A DNA stretch of 7,207 nt from Deltaproteobacteria bacterium. GTDB taxonomy: Bacteria; Desulfobacterota; DAOWOC01. The DNA lies in NCBI GenBank assembly GCA_030642225.1, contig DAOWOC010000043.1, forward strand, positions 1 to 7,207. The letters run 5' to 3'. Made by a program: the position numbers and the translations under genes. How positions within the stretch are numbered: position 1 is the stretch's first letter; each line of letters begins with the position of its first letter. The notes under the pieces were generated by a model. The model was given only the letters and a program-made list of their open reading frames with translations, had not been told where the DNA came from and did no database searches. Shown here in pieces: positions 7,036-7,207 of the stretch.

Positions 7036-7137
7036 TATTGCACAATAGGATAAAAAGCCCTATATATCAGGATAGATGTCATCTCACCGGAACCATCCCA
7101 GCATGATTAACAATAAATTTTTTAATGTCAACAAGGT

Positions 7138-7207
7138 TTGCCCCACCCCTCTGTGACAGTATAAGTGAGACACTTACACCTTGAAAAATTAGTGCAGGGT
7201 GGGTTAA
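7138..7207. repeat. Imperfect inverted repeat at the 3' edge
   Basis: TTGCCCCACCC (7138-7148) and GGGTGGGTTAA (7197-7207) are inverted copies matching at 9 of 11 positions, including a perfect 7-base core (7142-7148 with 7197-7203). The right arm ends at the last base of the window, so the true repeat may be longer. Its GC-rich arms contrast with the AT-rich surroundings. A smaller hairpin lies almost at its centre. No T-run follows, so a classical intrinsic terminator is not supported. It could be the end of a mobile element, an intergenic repeat family, or a structured RNA or leader. Confidence 0.5.
7162..7176. repeat. Perfect 6-bp hairpin nested in the larger inverted repeat
   Basis: TAAGTG (7162-7167), loop AGA (7168-7170) and CACTTA (7171-7176) form a perfect stem. 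Its centre (7169) lies within 4 bases of the centre of the 7138-7207 repeat, so the two could fold as one cruciform or RNA element. Just to the left, CTGTGACAG (7151-7159) is another small dyad. The block resembles terminal sequences of some insertion elements, but that is only an impression. Confidence 0.5.

Noticed and set aside
7045..7063. Hairpin ATAGG/CCTAT after the last gene as its terminator
   Set aside because: Only 5 pairs around a 9-base loop and no following T-run.
6885..7082. Minus-strand open frames, including 6885-7082 and others opposite cinA, recA, alaS and the FHA gene
   Set aside because: Nearly all lie opposite well-identified genes, show no family motifs and have no ribosome binding sites; they are antisense shadows.
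7103..7156. Small + strand ORF of 17 codons starting ATG at 7103
   Set aside because: It has no ribosome binding site, no recognisable motif and a length expected by chance; it also runs through the inverted-repeat arm.
1..7207. tRNA or rRNA genes, CRISPR arrays, riboswitches, prophage or defence genes
   Set aside because: I saw no cloverleaf, regularly spaced repeats or conserved aptamer motifs, and all six genes are housekeeping or signalling types.

Overview
The window is an AT-rich chromosomal segment with six complete genes, all on the + strand and tightly packed. In order they are pgpA (phospholipid synthesis), a stand-alone CinA C-terminal or PncC-type nicotinamide-nucleotide amidase, thpR (RNA 2',3'-cyclic phosphodiesterase), recA, alaS, and an FHA-GAF-HD-GYP signalling protein. 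The pgpA/cinA/thpR/recA/alaS order, the RecA and AlaRS sequences, and the HD-GYP protein fit a Gram-negative anaerobe of the deltaproteobacterial (Desulfobacterota) type. That assignment is inferred from remembered gene order and protein flavour, not from a search. Nothing suggests a plasmid, phage or genomic island, except possibly the last ~70 bases.

Layout: bases 1-91 are non-coding and hold a plausible promoter whose predicted start lies almost at the pgpA ATG. pgpA, cinA and thpR overlap by 8 bp at each junction, so they form one translationally coupled unit. A 97-bp gap (1615-1711) before recA holds a near-perfect 16-bp dyad over a possible -10 element, followed by a clear ribosome binding site. 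alaS begins at the base after the recA stop codon, with no recX between them. A 44-bp gap leads to the FHA-GAF-HD-GYP gene. The final 172 bases (7036-7207) have no convincing gene but contain concentric inverted repeats that run into the window edge.

Functionally this is mostly a housekeeping neighbourhood. PncC recycles NMN, which NAD-dependent DNA ligase produces during replication and repair. RecA performs recombination and SOS signalling, ThpR acts on RNA ends, and AlaRS charges tRNA(Ala). The last gene is the least ordinary: it joins a phosphothreonine-reading FHA domain to a small-molecule-sensing GAF domain and an apparently intact cyclic-dinucleotide phosphodiesterase. It also carries a 10-A run in its interdomain linker where slippage would release an FHA-only product. 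I found no clearly undescribed system. The best leads are that protein and its poly-A tract, the recA-leader dyad, an Arg in the RecA P-loop, and the 3' inverted repeat.
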